12,548 bases of DNA from positions 1 through 12,548 of the forward strand of contig CAJMQR010000025.1 of the NCBI GenBank assembly GCA_905215665.1, written 5' to 3'. The position numbers and the translations under genes were made by a program. Origin of the DNA: an uncultured bacterium (GTDB taxonomy: Bacteria; Bacillota; Clostridia; Oscillospirales; Oscillospiraceae). Of the stretch, positions 1-8,360 are shown piece by piece; the first letter of the stretch is position 1, and every line of letters starts with the position of its first letter. Below the pieces are notes generated by a model. That model searched no databases, was not told where the DNA came from, and saw only the letters and a list, made by a program, of their open reading frames with translations.

Positions 1-443
1 TTGGCAGGGCGGTCTTTGGCATACAGCAGCGTGGAAAGCTGGCCGTTTGTCTCCAGAATAGCGTATTTGACCTCTGTGAGATCAAAGATGTCCTTTTCGC
101 GCAGATGCATGGTCAGCTCGTCCAGATTAATGCGGGTTTTCCGAAGGTTTTCCTCCAGAATTTTCCCTTTTTCCATCAAAATCACGGGTTTCCCGCAGAA
201 AAAGTTACGAACGCGGATGCAGCGCATCGACAAAACCGCGAGGATCAGCTCAATGCCGAGAATGACAAGGATCGGCACAAGTCCGGAAAAAAGAGGGATG
301 GCGGTATCCTGCATCGGAATGGCAGCCAGATTTGCGATCAGCATGGTCACGACGAATTCCGACGGCTCCATCTCTCCGATCTGCCGCTTTCCCATCAGAC
401 GCACCGTAAGCACCAGAACAATATATAATAATAACGTACGCAT
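1..443 (-). CDS. DUF421 (YetF-like) membrane protein, C-terminus off window
   Basis: Reading the minus strand from the ATG at 443-441 gives an uninterrupted frame of about 147 codons to the window edge. It starts MRTLLLYIVLVLTVRLMGKR and continues with QIGEMEPSEFVVTMLIANLA, the signature N-terminus of DUF421 proteins (YetF/YcaP family). Visible parts are hydrophobic helices at about residues 3-16, 31-45 and 53-71, then a soluble domain that includes FFCGKPVILMEKGKI and YAILETNGQLS. The molecular role of the family is not well established; it is an inner-membrane protein with a small cytoplasmic domain. The start is uncertain. A good Shine-Dalgarno (CCTCCC at 468-473 on the plus strand) lies 24 bases upstream of this ATG but only 9 bases upstream of an in-frame ATT (458-456). 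Family members usually carry a few extra residues before the conserved RT motif, so the true start may be the ATT or CTG codon. The gene points away from the nitrogen cluster and shows no functional link to it. Confidence 0.82.
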   Translation of the reverse strand, partial: MRTLLLYIVLVLTVRLMGKRQIGEMEPSEFVVTMLIANLAAIPMQDTAIPLFSGLVPILVILGIELILAVLSMRCIRVRNFFCGKPVILMEKGKILEENLRKTRINLDELTMHLREKDIFDLTEVKYAILETNGQLSTLLYAKDRPA

Positions 444-500
444 AAACGAGATCAGAATAACGCATCGCCTCCCATGGCGATAGTTTGAGCCGTTGGATGT

Positions 501-529
501 AAAATATGTATTTGACAGGAATCAGCCAA
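501..529 (-). promoter_or_regulatory. Possible promoter for the DUF421 gene
   Basis: On the minus strand TTGGCT (524-529) and TATTTT (501-506) are separated by 17 bases and sit about 40-60 bases upstream of the DUF421 ribosome binding site. Both boxes are imperfect. The site overlaps the better glnN1 promoter on the other strand, so the two may compete. Confidence 0.3.
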
Positions 530-540
530 AATGATAAAAT
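512..540 (+). promoter_or_regulatory. Sigma-70-type promoter for glnN1
   Basis: A perfect -35 box TTGACA (512-517) and a near-perfect -10 box TAAAAT (535-540) are separated by 17 bases. Transcription would start near 547, giving a leader of about 155 bases before glnN1. No ANTAR-type hexaloop or clear intrinsic terminator was seen in that leader, unlike the leaders around 8150-8500. Confidence 0.75.
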
Positions 541-584
541 TGCAGTAAAATTGTATAAACCGAAGGAAGGAGGGAAGCCGTACT

Positions 585-656
585 TTGGCGACCTCTCCGA
601 AATCTCTGCTGCTTTATGAAAATGCTTGCTTTTTCCCGCTTTTTTGTGTACACTGA
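585..656 (+). CDS. Putative 23-residue leader ORF upstream of glnN1
   Basis: A full-consensus ribosome binding site AAGGAGGG (567-574) lies in the glnN1 leader, over 100 bases before the glnN1 start. The only start codon at workable spacing is TTG at 585, 10-11 bases away. It opens a frame of 23 codons (MATSPKSLLLYENACFFPLF, then CVH) ending at TGA 654-656. The peptide is rich in Leu and Phe and has no run of Gln or Glu codons, so it does not look like a classical amino-acid attenuator peptide. It may be a translated leader ORF or a chance purine-rich tract. Confidence 0.25.
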   Translation: MATSPKSLLLYENACFFPLFCVH

Positions 657-701
657 AAAATTGTAAAAGAAAACGGCCGGCGTCCGAAAGGAGAAAAAAA
701 G

Positions 702-2807
<2,106 letters not shown>

Positions 2808-2829
2808 TGCTTATTCCTATACTTAATAA

Positions 2830-2857
2830 AAACCTTCCGGCCGAAGGTTTCGGAAGG
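2830..2857. repeat. Overlapping inverted repeats downstream of glnN1
   Basis: AAACCTTC (2830-2837) pairs with GAAGGTTT (2843-2850) around a CGGCC loop. The alternative pair CCTTCCG (2833-2839) and CGGAAGG (2851-2857) uses overlapping bases. There is no U-run after either, so this is not a simple terminator; it is part of the hairpin cluster between convergent genes. Confidence 0.5.
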
Positions 2858-2900
2858 AAAGAAAGCGTGAAAGGAAACCGTCAGGGTTTCCTTTCACGCT
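2853..2900 (-). terminator. Probable terminator for the gltB-glnA-ANTAR operon
   Basis: A perfect 16-bp inverted repeat (AGCGTGAAAGGAAACC at 2864-2879, its complement at 2885-2900) with loop GTCAG lies just beyond the ANTAR stop codon. Read on the minus strand it is followed by a pyrimidine-rich tail TTCTTTCC. The tail is weak, so termination strength is uncertain. Confidence 0.55.
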
Positions 2901-2901
2901 G

Positions 2902-2941
2902 AATAGCCCGCCGCGCTTTGAAGTGCGGCGGGCTATTTATA
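2902..2941 (+). terminator. Intrinsic terminator of glnN1
   Basis: AATAGCCCGCCGC (2902-2914) pairs perfectly with GCGGCGGGCTATT (2925-2937), a GC-rich 13-bp stem that extends inward by a few more pairs. It is followed by TTAT. The 3' arm contains the stop codon (2933-2935) of the convergent ANTAR gene. Confidence 0.7.
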
Positions 2942-3516
2942 GGCGGAGAGAATGTTTTCCGCAATGACCCGTCTGGTCACGCAGCGGTCCATTGCCTGCT
3001 TCTCGATGTAACGGTGGGCTTCCTTTTCGGTCATCCTGAGCTGCTCGATCAGCAGGCACTTGGCCCGGTTGATAATCCGGATTTCCTCCATCCTTTCCTC
3101 GATGGAGGCGGCCTTCTGCTCCATGCGCCGCAGGCGTTCGCGCGTGCCGCACAGAAGCTGCAGGGATTGCGCGATCACCGCGGCGGAAGTGGCTTGGACA
3201 GCGCCAGCACACCGTAGGGCGAAACGAGCGCGTTGACGTCCGGGAAGTTCTCGGCTTTGACAAGCAGCAGGACGGCCGTACCTGAGCTGTCGCACAGATC
3301 CAGCGCAAGCCTTGTGCCGAAATCGTCCGGCAGAGGCGCATTGATCATAACGATATCGAAGCGCTCCTCCAGCAGATATCTGCGGGCGGCGGCAACGTCT
3401 TTTGCGACACGGAGCGGACTAAAACGGCTTTCCGGCAGAAGGGAGGGGGCCACGCTGTTGAATTTAGCGGACGCCGACACCAGCAGTACGCTGTAACAGC
3501 GCTCTGTAAGATCCAT
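2933..3516 (-). pseudogene. Pseudoreceiver-ANTAR antitermination regulator, -1 frameshift
   Basis: Two minus-strand frames make one protein. The first (start 3516, GGAGGG ribosome binding site at 3524-3530) encodes a receiver-like domain ending YGVLALSKPLPPR at the TGA 3177-3175. The second, one base back, continues AAVIAQSLQLL and then a complete ANTAR domain (IINRAKCLLIEQL, EAHRYIEKQAMDR, RRVIAENIL), stopping at 2933. Joined by a -1 shift within 3178-3190 they give about 194 residues, the normal length for response-regulator ANTAR proteins. ANTAR domains bind paired RNA hairpins and prevent transcription termination. The receiver is degenerate: Asn59 stands where the phosphorylated Asp should be (FDIVMINAPLPDD) and the N-terminal acidic pair is absent (LLVSASAKF), while the Lys of LSKP (108) is kept. 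It is the last gene of the GOGAT operon, 31 bases after the GS-like gene. No slippery heptamer is seen, so the shift is either a sequence error or a true lesion. Confidence 0.85.
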
Positions 3517-3547
3517 TCAGCGTCCCTCCTTCGGTGACCCGGAGCAT

Positions 3548-4756
3548 TCAGCGGGTATAGTTTCTGATCAGTGTGTCCGGCAGGCATTGCGCAACAAAAT
3601 CACTGCGCTTTGCGGCGGCTTTGGCGGCCGCGAGCGTTTCTGGAAGCTTTTGATACTTCGCGGTGATCTCCGCCGGGGCGGTATAGAGATTGAGATCTGC
3701 GGCCTCGGGCAGGGCGGCGTTCTGCCGGATACCGTCGAGCCCCGCGCGGATGAGCAGCGCAAAAGCAAGGTAGGGATTACACAGCGGATCGGGCGAACGC
3801 AGCTCCGCGCGCCGGTATTCGCTCTGCGCTGCCGGAATCCGGATGAGCTGTGAGCGGTTCTCGCCCGACCACGAGATATAACGCGGCGCCTTATTGCTGC
3901 CGAAGCGCCGGTAGGAGTCCTCCGTGGGGTTGAGAAAGACGGTGATGTCCGAAATGTGCGCGAGAATTCCTGCGATGACCTGCGGCATCACGTCATCCCC
4001 CGCGGGGCATTTCGCGGAAAAGTTAATGTGCATCCCGTTGCCGGGCCGATCCTCCAGCGGCTTGGGGGAGAAGTCCGCGCACAGGCCGTTGCGCGCGGCG
4101 ACGGCGTGAACGACTGCCCGGAAGGTCACGGCGTTGTCCGCCGCCGTCAGGGGATCAGAGTAGCGGAAGTCTATCTCGTTCTGACCCGGCCCCTCCTCAT
4201 GGTGGGAGCTTTCCGGCAGGATTCCCATCTGCTCCAAAGTCAGGCAGATCTCCCTGCGCACGTTTTCCCCCTTGTCCTCCGGGGCGATGTCCATATATCC
4301 GGCTTTGTCATAGGGAATCTTTGTTGCTTCGCCGGCTTCATCCAGCCGGAACAGATAGAATTCCATCTCAGAGCCGAAGGCGAAGCGGACGCCCTCTTTT
4401 TCGGCTTCCGCAAGGACTTCACTGAGAAGCGTTCTGGTGTCCGCTTCCACCACCCTGCCGTCAGGATACGAAACGGAACAGAACATGCGCACGACCTTCC
4501 CATGCTCCGGCCGCCACGGAAGAAGCGACAGAGTGGAGGGATCCGGATGGAGCAGAAGATCGGAATGTACTTCCCCGCCGAAGCCCGCGATGGCGGAGGC
4601 GTCTATGGCAATGCCGTATGTAAACGCGCGCTCCAGCTCCCCGGAGGGAATGGAAATATTCTTCTGCTTGCCGTAAATGTCGCAGAAGGCGAGACGGATG
4701 AATTTTACATCCTCCTCCGCGACATACTGCATGACCTCACTCTGAGAGTATTTCAT
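3548..4756 (-). CDS. glnA: Type I glutamine synthetase-family protein (short, divergent)
   Basis: The 402-residue product is shorter than typical GSI (about 440-470) but carries the family's landmarks in order: IDASAIAGFG (51-60), FGSEMEFYLF with metal-ligand Glu130/132, HHEEGPGQNEIDF with Glu187 or 188 and Glu194, GNGMHINFS with His243, NPTEDSYRRF, NRSQLIRIP, and AELRSPDPLCNPYLA with Glu318 and Arg320. The expected reaction is ATP-dependent glutamine synthesis in the cytoplasm. One key position is odd: the flap Glu found in xEAP of GSI (Glu327 in enteric numbering) is Lys289 here (GSNKAPRY, codon at 3890-3892). Both GSIII proteins in this window have Glu in the matching motif (NEAPP and DEAPP). 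The gene may therefore be a low-activity, altered-substrate or regulatory GS-like protein. It follows the GXGXG gene by 16 bases and precedes the ANTAR gene. Family membership is sure; glutamine synthetase activity is not. Confidence 0.85.
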   Translation of the reverse strand: MKYSQSEVMQYVAEEDVKFIRLAFCDIYGKQKNISIPSGELERAFTYGIAIDASAIAGFGGEVHSDLLLHPDPSTLSLLPWRPEHGKVVRMFCSVSYPDGRVVEADTRTLLSEVLAEAEKEGVRFAFGSEMEFYLFRLDEAGEATKIPYDKAGYMDIAPEDKGENVRREICLTLEQMGILPESSHHEEGPGQNEIDFRYSDPLTAADNAVTFRAVVHAVAARNGLCADFSPKPLEDRPGNGMHINFSAKCPAGDDVMPQVIAGILAHISDITVFLNPTEDSYRRFGSNKAPRYISWSGENRSQLIRIPAAQSEYRRAELRSPDPLCNPYLAFALLIRAGLDGIRQNAALPEAADLNLYTAPAEITAKYQKLPETLAAAKAAAKRSDFVAQCLPDTLIRNYTR

Positions 4757-4772
4757 AATCTGTTCCGCCTTC

Positions 4773-5492
4773 CTAATTTGCTACATACATTTGCTGATAC
4801 GGGTTTTTGCTGTCCGGTGTGATGACGGTATAGGGCTCCCGCAGCATGGCGACGGCGTCATAGCCGAACAGCGCACAGAAAGTCTCAACATACGGCCGGA
4901 TCTGCGCCAGATCCGCCTCGTCGGCGGCGTGCAGGGTTGTCTGACGCGGGAAGGAAATCCGAGAGACGTCTCCGCGCAGCACCATTTTGCCGCCGTGCAT
5001 CCCCGTGCCGGGAAAGTTGCTGACAATGGGCCTGCCGTCCGTATGCAGCCCCAGTACCAGAATCAGCCCGCCGGCCTGATATTCCCCCAGAAAGCTGCCC
5101 GCACGGCCGCCGATGACAATGGCCGGCTGCTTTTCCTGATAGGCTTTCATGTGAATTCCCGCGCGGTAGCCGGCATTGCCTCGGATATAGATGGATCCGC
5201 CGCGCATGGCGTAGCCTACGGCGTCTCCGACATTGCCGTGAATGACGATTCTGCCGTCGTTCATCGTGTCGCCGACGGCGTCCTGTGCGTTGCCGTAAAC
5301 CGTGATGGAGGCTCCGCTGAGATAGGCGCCCAGCGCGTTGCCCGGGATTCCGTCGATCTCTATCGATCTGCCGCCCAGCCCGGAGGCGATGAAGCGGTGG
5401 CCGAGGCAGCCGGTGATCCTGCAATCCTCGTCCGTACTGCGAATCTTTTCATTGAGGGCGGCAAAGTCAAGTCCTTTTGCATCAATATTCAT
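4773..5492 (-). CDS. Glutamate synthase domain 3 (GXGXG) protein
   Basis: The 239-residue protein is the C-terminal structural domain of the glutamate synthase large subunit made as a separate chain. From about residue 38 to 115 it shows the tandem GXXGXXXG repeats of the right-handed beta-helix: GLGGRSIEIDG, GNALGAYLSG, GNAQDAVGDTMNDG, GNVGDAVGYAMRGG and GNAGYRAG. FwdC/FmdC of formylmethanofuran dehydrogenase share this fold, but the two GltB partners directly upstream make glutamate synthase the sound reading. The domain has no catalytic residues of its own and acts as a scaffold between the amidotransferase and synthase sites. The start is supported by GGAGGT (complement at 5501-5506), about seven bases upstream. 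It lies 51 bases after the synthase-core gene and its stop overlaps the ribosome binding region of the next gene. Confidence 0.9.
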   Translation of the reverse strand: MNIDAKGLDFAALNEKIRSTDEDCRITGCLGHRFIASGLGGRSIEIDGIPGNALGAYLSGASITVYGNAQDAVGDTMNDGRIVIHGNVGDAVGYAMRGGSIYIRGNAGYRAGIHMKAYQEKQPAIVIGGRAGSFLGEYQAGGLILVLGLHTDGRPIVSNFPGTGMHGGKMVLRGDVSRISFPRQTTLHAADEADLAQIRPYVETFCALFGYDAVAMLREPYTVITPDSKNPYQQMYVAN

Positions 5493-5543
5493 TATACTAC
5501 ACCTCCGTGTATTTTTCTACGGGGTTTTTCGACAAATTCCGCC

Positions 5544-7049
5544 TTATTCGCCGGCGTGGGAGACGCCGAGAATCTGAAGCTCCTTTTCCGTCAGCCCCAC
5601 GCCGCGCAGCATCAGCCGGTTGCCGCGCAGCGCTTCGATGGAGTTGATGCCCATGCCGCCCATCATCTCCTTGATCTCATGCCGCCACGCGGTCATCAGA
5701 TTGACCAGCCGCTGCGCGCCTGCGTCCGGATCCAGACGTTTCACCAGTTCCGGACGCTGCGTCGCGATGCCCCAGTTGCACTTACCGCTCTGGCAGGTGC
5801 GGCACAGATGGCAGCCCAGTGCCAGCAGCGCCGCGGTTGCAATATAGCAGGCGTCCGCGCCCTGCGCGACGGCCTTGACCACGTCGGCGGCGGAACGGAT
5901 GCTGCCGCCTGCGATCAGGGAGACGGTGTTGCGGATGCCCTCGTCGCGCAGTCTCTGATCCACCACGGCAAGCGCCAGCTCGATCGGGATACCGACGTTG
6001 TCGCGGATGCGTGTCGGCGCCGCGCCGGTGCCGCCGCGGAAGCCGTCGATGGCGATGATGTCCGCGCCGCTGCGGGCGATGCCGCTGGCGATGGCCGCGA
6101 TGTTGTGTACCGCGGCGACCTTGACGATCACCGGCTTTTGATACTGCGTGGCCTCCTTGAGGGAGTAGACGAGCTGCCGCAGATCCTCGATGGAATAGAT
6201 GTCGTGATGCGGCGCGGGGGAGATTGCGTCCGAGCCTTCCGGGATCATGCGGGTGCGCGAAATGTCACCGACGATCTTTGCGCCCGGCAGATGTCCGCCG
6301 ATGCCGGGCTTTGCCCCCTGCCCCATCTTGATTTCGATGGCGGCGCCGGCGTTCAGGTATTTTTCATACACACCGAAGCGCCCGGAGGCCACCTGTACGA
6401 TGGTATTGGGACCGTAACAGTAGAAGTCCTCGTGCAGGCCGCCCTCACCGGTGTTATAGAGGATTCCGACCTCTTTGGCGGCGCGGGCGATGCTTGCGTG
6501 GGCATTGTAGCTGATGGAGCCATAGCTCATGGCGGAGAACATGACCGGCATGGACAGCTCCAGCTGCGGCGGGAGCTTCGTGATGAGGCGGCCGTTGCCG
6601 TCGCGCCGGATCTCTGCGGGCTTTTTGCCGAGAAAGACCTTTGTTTCCATCGGCTCGCGCAGCGGATCGATGGGCGGATTCGTCACCTGGGAGGCGTTGA
6701 TGAGAAGCCTGTCAAAATAGACCGGCAGCGGCTTGGGATTTCCCATGGAGGAGAGCAGCACGCCGCCGGAATTGGCCTGCTTATAGATTTCCTTTATCGT
6801 ATCGCTCTGCCAGTTGGCGTTTTCGCGCAGGGCGCAGTCATTTTTGACGATCTTCAGGGCGTGTGTCGGGCAAAAACAGACGCAGCGCTGGCAGTCCACG
6901 CACTTTTCCTCATCGCTGCGCATCAGCTTTCGCTCCGCATCGAAGGTATGTACTCCGTTTGCGCACTGATGCTCGCAGATGCGGCAGGAAATACAGCGGT
7001 CGTAATTCCGGATGACCTCAAACTCGGGAGTGATATAGGAAACCGACAT
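5544..7049 (-). CDS. gltB: Ferredoxin-fused FMN glutamate synthase core (GltB domain 2)
   Basis: The 501-residue protein catalyses the synthase half of GOGAT: ammonia plus 2-oxoglutarate and reducing power give glutamate. It begins with a two-cluster ferredoxin domain: Cys19/22/25/29 and Cys50/53/56/60 followed by Pro, two CxxCxxCxxxC motifs. The FMN-binding (beta/alpha)8 barrel follows, with MSYGSISYNAH, NTGEGGLHE, IEIKMGQGAKPGIGGHLPG, DGFRGGTGAAP (335-345) and IAGGSIRSAADV. A second cysteine set (Cys413/416/419/424, CHLCRTCQSGKC) is where glutamate synthases bind their own Fe-S cluster. This is the stand-alone archaeal/clostridial form, not the fused 1500-residue GltB. The start is placed at the ATG 7049-7047, which shares a base with the upstream stop (TGATG), implying translational coupling; a TTG one codon earlier is less likely. 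No NAD(P)H-dependent small subunit (GltD) is encoded nearby, so electrons may come from ferredoxin or from a partner elsewhere. Confidence 0.95.
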   Translation of the reverse strand: MSVSYITPEFEVIRNYDRCISCRICEHQCANGVHTFDAERKLMRSDEEKCVDCQRCVCFCPTHALKIVKNDCALRENANWQSDTIKEIYKQANSGGVLLSSMGNPKPLPVYFDRLLINASQVTNPPIDPLREPMETKVFLGKKPAEIRRDGNGRLITKLPPQLELSMPVMFSAMSYGSISYNAHASIARAAKEVGILYNTGEGGLHEDFYCYGPNTIVQVASGRFGVYEKYLNAGAAIEIKMGQGAKPGIGGHLPGAKIVGDISRTRMIPEGSDAISPAPHHDIYSIEDLRQLVYSLKEATQYQKPVIVKVAAVHNIAAIASGIARSGADIIAIDGFRGGTGAAPTRIRDNVGIPIELALAVVDQRLRDEGIRNTVSLIAGGSIRSAADVVKAVAQGADACYIATAALLALGCHLCRTCQSGKCNWGIATQRPELVKRLDPDAGAQRLVNLMTAWRHEIKEMMGGMGINSIEALRGNRLMLRGVGLTEKELQILGVSHAGE

Positions 7050-8140
7050 CAATACGCACCCTCTTTCACCTTTACGATAACCGGCTCGCCGCCCGCCGGC
7101 GCATAGAAATTCTCCGCCTCCGGCTCCATCACGCGGATGGCGGCTTCCTCACTTGCAATAAAGACCCTGTCGTCCTTCTCCGCGACAACCATGGAACGCA
7201 GCTTCAGACGGTCGTTCAGTGCCATCAGACCGCCGTTGAAGCCCAGAATGATGGAGAAAGGACCTGTGACGAGCAGGCTGGGATAGACGGTGCGCAGGTA
7301 GGAAAGCTGCTGCGCGGCCGCGGGATCTTTCCGCTGTATCGTACTCCAGAAAGGCGCGGCAATGACGGAGGCCGTCTCCTCCAGCGTCAGGCCCTGCCGG
7401 CGCAGCAGATAATCCGCGATATATGTGATGACCTCGGTGTCTGTCTGCAGGGTGCATTTATAGCCGAACATTTCGATATAACGCCGGTTGGCGTCGTAGG
7501 AGGAAATCTCCCCGTTATGCACGATGGAGTAGTCCAGCAGGGCAAAGGGATGCGCGCCGCCCCACCAACCGGGCGTGTTCGTCGGATAGCGCCCGTGCGC
7601 CGTCCAGCAGTAGCCCTCGTATTCCTCCAGACGGTAGAAGCGGCCGACGTCCTCGGGATAGCCGACGGCCTTGAATGCGCCCATGTTTTTCCCGCTGGAA
7701 AAGACATACGCGCCGTCAAGCTTCGTATTGATGTGCATGACCGTCCGGACGACGTATTCCTTTTCGTCGAGCTGCAGGCGCGACAGCACCGAGGCCAGCG
7801 GCGCGAGGAAATAGCGCCAGATGAGAGGAACGTCCGTGATTTCCGGGATCTTCCGGATGGGGATGATCTCGGCCTTGACGATCTCGAAGCCCTCTTTCAG
7901 AAAGTGCTCACATGCAAGACGGGCGTCATTGCTGTCGAAAAAACAGTGAAAGGCATAAAATTCCCTGTATTCCGGATAGATACCGTAGGCGGCGAAACCG
8001 CCGCCCAGACCGTTGGAGCGGTCGTGCATGGGAAGCATGCTTTCTATCACCTTTTCGCCCGTCATTTTTTTGCCGTCGCGGGAGATGACCGCGGAGATGG
8101 CGCAGCCGGACGGGATGCGGACCTGACCTTCAAGTTTCAT
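7049..8140 (-). CDS. Glutamate synthase glutamine amidotransferase domain (GltB domain 1)
   Basis: The 363-residue protein is a class II (Ntn-type) glutamine amidotransferase that releases ammonia from glutamine for the synthase core encoded next. Family marks are the nucleophile segment PSGCAISAVIS (Cys13), GGGFAAYGIYP, TAHGRYPTNTPGWWGGAHPF, the oxyanion and substrate region DYSIVHNGEISSYDANRRYI, and TDTEVITYIADYLLRRQG. Cys13 must become N-terminal to act, so a 12-residue propeptide should be removed, as in GltB enzymes. The ATG at 8140 follows GAGG with short spacing. It is the first gene of the five-gene operon and is preceded by a promoter and a terminator-bearing leader at 8166-8279. Its stop TGA overlaps the next start. 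Confidence 0.92.
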   Translation of the reverse strand: MKLEGQVRIPSGCAISAVISRDGKKMTGEKVIESMLPMHDRSNGLGGGFAAYGIYPEYREFYAFHCFFDSNDARLACEHFLKEGFEIVKAEIIPIRKIPEITDVPLIWRYFLAPLASVLSRLQLDEKEYVVRTVMHINTKLDGAYVFSSGKNMGAFKAVGYPEDVGRFYRLEEYEGYCWTAHGRYPTNTPGWWGGAHPFALLDYSIVHNGEISSYDANRRYIEMFGYKCTLQTDTEVITYIADYLLRRQGLTLEETASVIAAPFWSTIQRKDPAAAQQLSYLRTVYPSLLVTGPFSIILGFNGGLMALNDRLKLRSMVVAEKDDRVFIASEEAAIRVMEPEAENFYAPAGGEPVIVKVKEGAY

Positions 8141-8165
8141 GTTCCTCGCCCCCTCAGTGGATCAG

Positions 8166-8245
8166 AAAAAAGAGCAGGGGCGTTCCTTCAGACAGGGAGA
8201 AAGCGAACTCTCCCCGGTATGAATGAACGCCCTTGCTCATTTGAT
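8166..8245 (-). promoter_or_regulatory. Leader attenuator of the gltB operon with ANTAR-type hexaloop
   Basis: On the minus strand the RNA should start near 8244 and at once form a 7-bp hairpin, AATGAGC / GTTCATT (8241-8222), closing a six-base loop AAGGGC with A at 1 and G at 4. The same bases are the 5' arm of an intrinsic terminator: GAGCAAGGGCGTTC (8238-8225) pairs with GAACGCCCCTGCTC (8185-8172), with one mismatch, followed by six T (8171-8166). An inner GGGAGA/TCTCCC hairpin fills the loop. The two folds exclude each other, so stabilising the small hairpin would let RNA polymerase read into the gltB operon. Hexaloops with A1 and G4 are the known RNA targets of ANTAR proteins. A second hexaloop hairpin, usual in such targets, was not found here. 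Confidence 0.75.
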
Positions 8246-8250
8246 ACTGT

Positions 8251-8279
8251 ACTATAGCATATTTCAGACGCCCTGTCAA
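8251..8279 (-). promoter_or_regulatory. Sigma-70-type promoter of the gltB-glnA-ANTAR operon
   Basis: On the minus strand a perfect TTGACA (8279-8274) and TATAGT (8256-8251) are exactly 17 bases apart. Transcription should start near 8244, about 104 bases before the first gene. It diverges from the glnN2 promoter 44 bases away. Confidence 0.85.
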
Positions 8280-8322
8280 TTGAAATTGTGAATAATGAAT
8301 AAAAATAATTGTCAAAAACTGC

Positions 8323-8350
8323 TTGACAAACGAGTTTTTCTGTGTATAAT
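8323..8350 (+). promoter_or_regulatory. Sigma-70-type promoter of glnN2
   Basis: A perfect TTGACA (8323-8328) and a perfect TATAAT (8345-8350), preceded by TGTG, are 16 bases apart. Transcription should start near 8357, giving a structured leader of about 147 bases before glnN2. Confidence 0.88.
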
Positions 8351-8360
8351 ATCCAACATA

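Noticed and set aside
616..666. 16-codon ATG-started ORF in the glnN1 leader
   Set aside because: No ribosome binding site lies in front of it, and it overlaps the better-supported TTG frame.
3178..3195. Programmed -1 ribosomal frameshift in the ANTAR gene
   Set aside because: No X XXY YYZ slippery heptamer is present, and no downstream stimulatory structure was recognised. A missing base is the simpler explanation.
4791..7106. 771-codon plus-strand open frame across the GltB GXGXG and synthase genes
   Set aside because: It crosses two real genes and their intergenic gap on the opposite strand and shows no protein family motif; it is a by-product of third-position GC bias.
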